Positions 60,080-64,000 of a DNA stretch of 64,000 bases are shown piece by piece (within the stretch, counting starts at the first letter, position 1; the number at the start of each line of letters is the position of its first letter). The DNA comes from Candidula unifasciata (taxonomy: Eukaryota > Mollusca > Gastropoda > Stylommatophora > Geomitridae), in NCBI GenBank assembly GCA_905116865.2, contig CAJHNH020006568.1:465156-529155 (forward strand). Direction: 5' to 3'. Position numbers and translations under genes: made by a program. Below the pieces are notes generated by a model. It worked only from the letters and a program-made list of their open reading frames with translations. It had not been told where the DNA came from and made no database searches.

Positions 60080-61430
60080 TCAGGTGCCTTGCCGACTGGC
60101 GTGGGCGATCATGCCTCTCCATAATCTGCGATCTCCTGCAGCATGTATCAGTTCGTATGCCGACACACCTCCATGCCATGCAACAAGACTGTCAAGCATC
60201 TTCTCTCGTTGTCTTCCTCTATCCCTCCTTCCACAGATCTTCACAACATGTTCTATTTTCCCTCTTCTCATAACATGGCCCAAAAAATTTATGACTGTCT
60301 CCTTCTGATGTCTGTGATAAGTTGCCTTCGGGCTCCCGCCTCTTTCAAAACCTCTTGGTTGCTCTTTTTGGCTGTCCAAGGTATTCTAAGCATTCTTCTG
60401 TAAAACCACATCTCTGAGGCCTCTAAAAATTGTTTGGTCTGCCTACCAATTGTCCAGGATTCACATCCATATGTTAAAACTGGATGTATGTAGCAAGCAA
60501 GAATTCTTTTTCTTACTCTCAATGACAAGGATACATTGCACAAGATGTTTTTCATTTTATAAAATGCAGTTTTTGCCTTTCTGTTTTTTTATGCATCTTC
60601 CATCTGATGTTATTCATGTGCCCAGATACTTAAATTTCTGTACTTGTCCTAAAATAACACAATTGACTTTCATTACACATTTAGGAATAATTTGTTTCTT
60701 TGATACCACCATTACTTCTGTCTTCCCATTATTCAAACTGAGGCCCATTTTTCCACTTTCTAACACCACAGTGTCTATCATTTCCTGTAATTCTATCTGA
60801 CTTGTTGCTATTAAGACTTTGTCATCAGCATAACATAAATTGTTTATATTGTGCCCACCAACCACAATTCCGGGCATACCAATTAAAGCTCTCATTATAT
60901 ATTCACTGTATATTGAAAACAAATCAGGTGACAGTACACATCCTTGTCGTACGCCCCTCTTTATGCTTTAAAATGTACCTAAGTTGTTTATTCTTATAGC
61001 TGCTGTTTGCTGCCAATACATATTCTTTATTATTCGTAGATCTTTTCCATCAATGTTTAATTTTTCTAACAGTTTGATTACTTCTTCATGCTTCACACAG
61101 TCAAATGCTTTTGTATAGTCTATGAAGCATAAGTACAAATCAGTCTTTACTTCTATAGCTCTTTCTGACAATGTCCTATGGATGTAAATGGCATTGTTTG
61201 TACCATTTCCTTCTACAAATCAGCATTGTTCATCGCTGATTTCTGGTTTTATTTTGTTTCTTATTCTTCTCATAATTATTCTCAGTAAAATATTAGTCAT
61301 GTGACTCATAAGACTTATTGTGCGATGGTCTTCACATTTTAAAGTGCCTGGTTTCTTTGGCAGAGCTATAAATGTGGATTTTTAAAGGTCATTTGGAATA
61401 TACCCACTATTATAAATATTATTTAAAGTT
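60078..61430 (-). mobile_element. degenerate RTE-like LINE, reverse transcriptase and C-terminus
   Basis: Minus-strand remnants of a non-LTR retrotransposon polyprotein, in order from 61.4 to 60.08 kb. They are LPKKPGTLKCEDHRTISL; LCFIDYTKAFDCVKH (about 61120); RGVRQGCVLSPDLFSIY (about 60950); CYADDKVLIA with the catalytic YADD (60821-60832); GLSLNNGKTEVM; HPVLTYGCESW (about 60470); INFLGHVMRRGKIEHVV; and a C-terminus ending SRQGT with stop at 60080-60082. In-frame stops (for example 60968-60970 and one near 61215) and a frameshift at about 60555-60614 make it a pseudogene. The endonuclease is absent (5'-truncated). An RTE-like clade is my reading of motif style. Confidence 0.9.
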
Positions 61431-61433
61431 TAG

Positions 61434-61503
<70 letters not shown>

Positions 61504-61568
61504 GGGAGAGAAAGAGAGAGAGAGGAGAGAGAGAGAGAGGAGAGAGAGAGAGGAGAGAGAGAGGGGGG

Positions 61569-61632
<64 letters not shown>
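61434..61632. repeat. (TA)n then (GA)n microsatellite, right of the LINE
   Basis: (TA)n at 61434-61501, then GA-rich sequence with gagg interruptions to 61632. Confidence 0.98.
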
Positions 61633-61636
<4 letters not shown>

Positions 61637-61778
61637 AGAGATACTCAACCTGAAATGCGATCAGATATGCAGAGAAGTAGCCACAAGTGGCCTGCAGGTG
61701 ATGATTTTTGTCCAGGATATCCGTCCTCAAACCCAATGTTTTCTACCTTAATCAGACCGAAACCTCAGGATATTCCAC

Positions 61779-62503
61779 TCAACACACCCTAGAGGTCAGT
61801 CCTGTACCACTCTCAGTACACCCTAGAGGTCAGTCCTGTACCACTGTCAGTACACCCTAGAGGTCCGTCCTGTACCACTCTCAGTACACCCTAGAGGTCA
61901 GTCCTGTATCACTCTCAGTACACTCTAGAGGTCAGTCCTGTATCACTCTCTGTACACCCTAGAGGTCAGTCCTGTACCACTCTCAGTACACCCTAGAGGT
62001 CAGTCCTGTACCACTCTCAGTACACCCTAGAGGTCAGTCCTGTACCACTCTCAGTACACCCTAGAGGTCAGTCCTGTACCACTCTCAGTACACTCTAGAG
62101 GTCAGTCCTGTACCACTCTCAGTACACTAGAGGTCAGTCCTGTACCACTCTCAGTACACTCTAGAGGTCAGTCTGTGACCAACTCTCAGTACCTAGAGGT
62201 CAGTCCTGTACCACTGTACTCTCAGTAACACCCTAGAGGTCAGTCCTGTACCACTCTCAGTACACTCTAGAGGTCAGTCCTGTACCACTCTCAGTACACT
62301 CTAGAGGTCAGTCCTGTACCACTCTCAGTACACTCTAGAGGTCAGTCTTGTACCACTCTCAGTACACCCTAGAGGTCAGTCCTGTACCACTCTCAGTACA
62401 CTCTAGAGGTCAGTCCTGTACCACTCTCAGTACACTCTAGAGGTCAGTCCTGTACCACTCTCAGTACACTCTAGAGGGCCAGTCCTGTACCACTCTCAGT
62501 ACA
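61779..62503. repeat. 34-bp minisatellite, ~21 units
   Basis: Units of ctagaggtcagtcctgtacc then actctcagtacacc, with caccc/cactc variants. Units between 62130 and 62240 carry several indels; both flanks are regular. Confidence 0.95.
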
Positions 62504-62851
62504 CGCCCTGCACATGGAGACAAACAGAGATGACACAGTTGCGTCACACCTGGCTGTTGTCTTGTTGTTCCTTGACTGCTTGGAAACTTGGTGGCCCTGA
62601 GACAACTCCTTCCCCTAGGAACACACGAGGGTCTAAGCAGCGAAACATTGTCCGGGATCTGTCTGTCTGAGACTTGTCTCACAGCAGCAGACACTTGACT
62701 GACACGATCTCTCTGCTTGATGCAATCGTTTCTGCATGCAGAGATATTCAGTACAGTCATATGTGCGTCTGTGTATGTAGAGCGGTCAACTTTGTTTTTG
62801 ACAGTCAAAGATTCGGTCATGAAATTCTACTTGAGCTCTCCTCCTATTCCA
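62504..62851. other. unique spacer
   Basis: A minus-strand frame of 119 codons (62461-62820) overlaps the array and shows no domain. Nothing recognised. Confidence 0.4.
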
Positions 62852-63353
<502 letters not shown>

Positions 63354-64000
63354 TTTTTGTTTGTTTGTTTCTTTATTTTTTTTCTTTCTTTTTCTTTCTT
63401 TCTCTCTCCCATCTCTCCCCCCTCCCTCTCAGTCCACCCTCCCTCTCAGTCCACCCTCACATACTCTCTCACTGCCCTCCTCCTTCAAGAGGTACACGGT
63501 TGACGCTATACACTCAGGATACCCTTCAGTCATTGTCCGTAAGTAAAAATAACTTCTCCTCGCTCTTTGCCTGTCCTCTCTCTACTCCTCCCTGCACTTA
63601 CAGACAATCAGTCACTTTCTACAGATACAGCGAGGATGTTCTCAAGTGTAAGTAGCCGAGCCGGCCTACCAGACAATCACTGCCAGTCTAAACAGACAGA
63701 GGCTGCGGTTTCCCGCCATCTGCAGTGTGTAAACATTAGATAGATCTATCAGCAGACGACATGATTACACTCGTCGCCATGGTAACCACCTCTGCTCTTT
63801 GGTCACTATCGCAAAGTGTTTGAGTCACTCTGTGGTTCAGCCATAGAACAGTTGTAGACAACCACTGATGTCCAGGGTTCTAACCAACCACTTCTCCAAC
63901 CCTTTCTCCCCCCCTCCCCCTCACCTCAGTGGAGCAAAGGCCCTCGACTAACTCGCTCTGATATATGTCCTCATCTTCTATTTATGATCTAATTCTCCTC
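63354..64000. other. unique sequence to window end, with one exon-like candidate
   Basis: C/T-rich to 63480, with a duplicated ccctccctctcagtccac. A candidate 44-base exon at 63604-63647 has a pyrimidine tract and cttacag before it and gtaagt after it; one frame reads QSVTFYRYSEDVLK. Splice-like words of this quality occur by chance at this scale, so it is only a candidate. Confidence 0.3.

Overview
This is eukaryotic, non-coding DNA, almost certainly from an animal nuclear genome. I found no open reading frame that I would call a functional host gene, no rRNA or functional tRNA gene, and no bacterial-style operon or ribosome binding sites. The non-LTR retrotransposon fragments, tRNA-derived SINE-like pieces, TTAA- and hAT-type MITEs and very dense minisatellites fit an invertebrate. 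A mollusc or other lophotrochozoan is my guess, by general resemblance only.

The dominant content is tandem repeat. About 40 independent minisatellite arrays (units of 10 to 72 bp) plus many microsatellites cover, by my rough tally, a bit more than a third of the window. The largest are a 16-bp array (0.6-1.55 kb), a 28-bp HindIII-site array (3.7-5.6 kb), a 43-bp array (10.2-11.7 kb), a 39-bp hairpin-forming array (23.3-24.6 kb), a 50-bp array (29.4-31.2 kb), a 54-bp array (32.9-35.3 kb), a 65-bp array (41.3-42.3 kb) and a 31-bp array (42.3-43.8 kb). All the long open frames, including one of 823 codons, lie in these arrays and are by-products of repetition.

Mobile-element remains sit between and sometimes inside the arrays. 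There are two nearly identical 5'-truncated LINE 3' ends in opposite orientation (18.4 and 20.0 kb), one with a perfect 12-bp target duplication. A CR1/L2-like LINE tail is inserted into the 50-bp array (29.6-30.3 kb), and a related 3'UTR lies at 47.1 kb. A degenerate RTE-like reverse transcriptase lies on the minus strand between two (TA)n tracts (60.1-61.4 kb). There is a hAT-type MITE with an internally amplified 32-bp segment (56.6-57.0 kb), a perfect-TIR piggyBac-type MITE (59.8 kb) and a third TIR element carrying a short telomere-like run (58.8-59.0 kb). Dispersed families include SINE-like pieces (14.1, 22.0 and 50.1 kb), a ~190-bp family of unknown class in six copies (38.8, 51.6-52.4, 53.6 kb), a (GAA)n-tailed family in two copies (40.9 and 58.0 kb), and a ~28-bp motif seen four times.

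The rest is low-identity sequence in which I recognise nothing firm. Three short stretches (48.6, 59.3 and 63.6 kb) look weakly exon-like and are flagged at low confidence. The window reads as intergenic or deep intronic DNA; there is no pathway to reconstruct.
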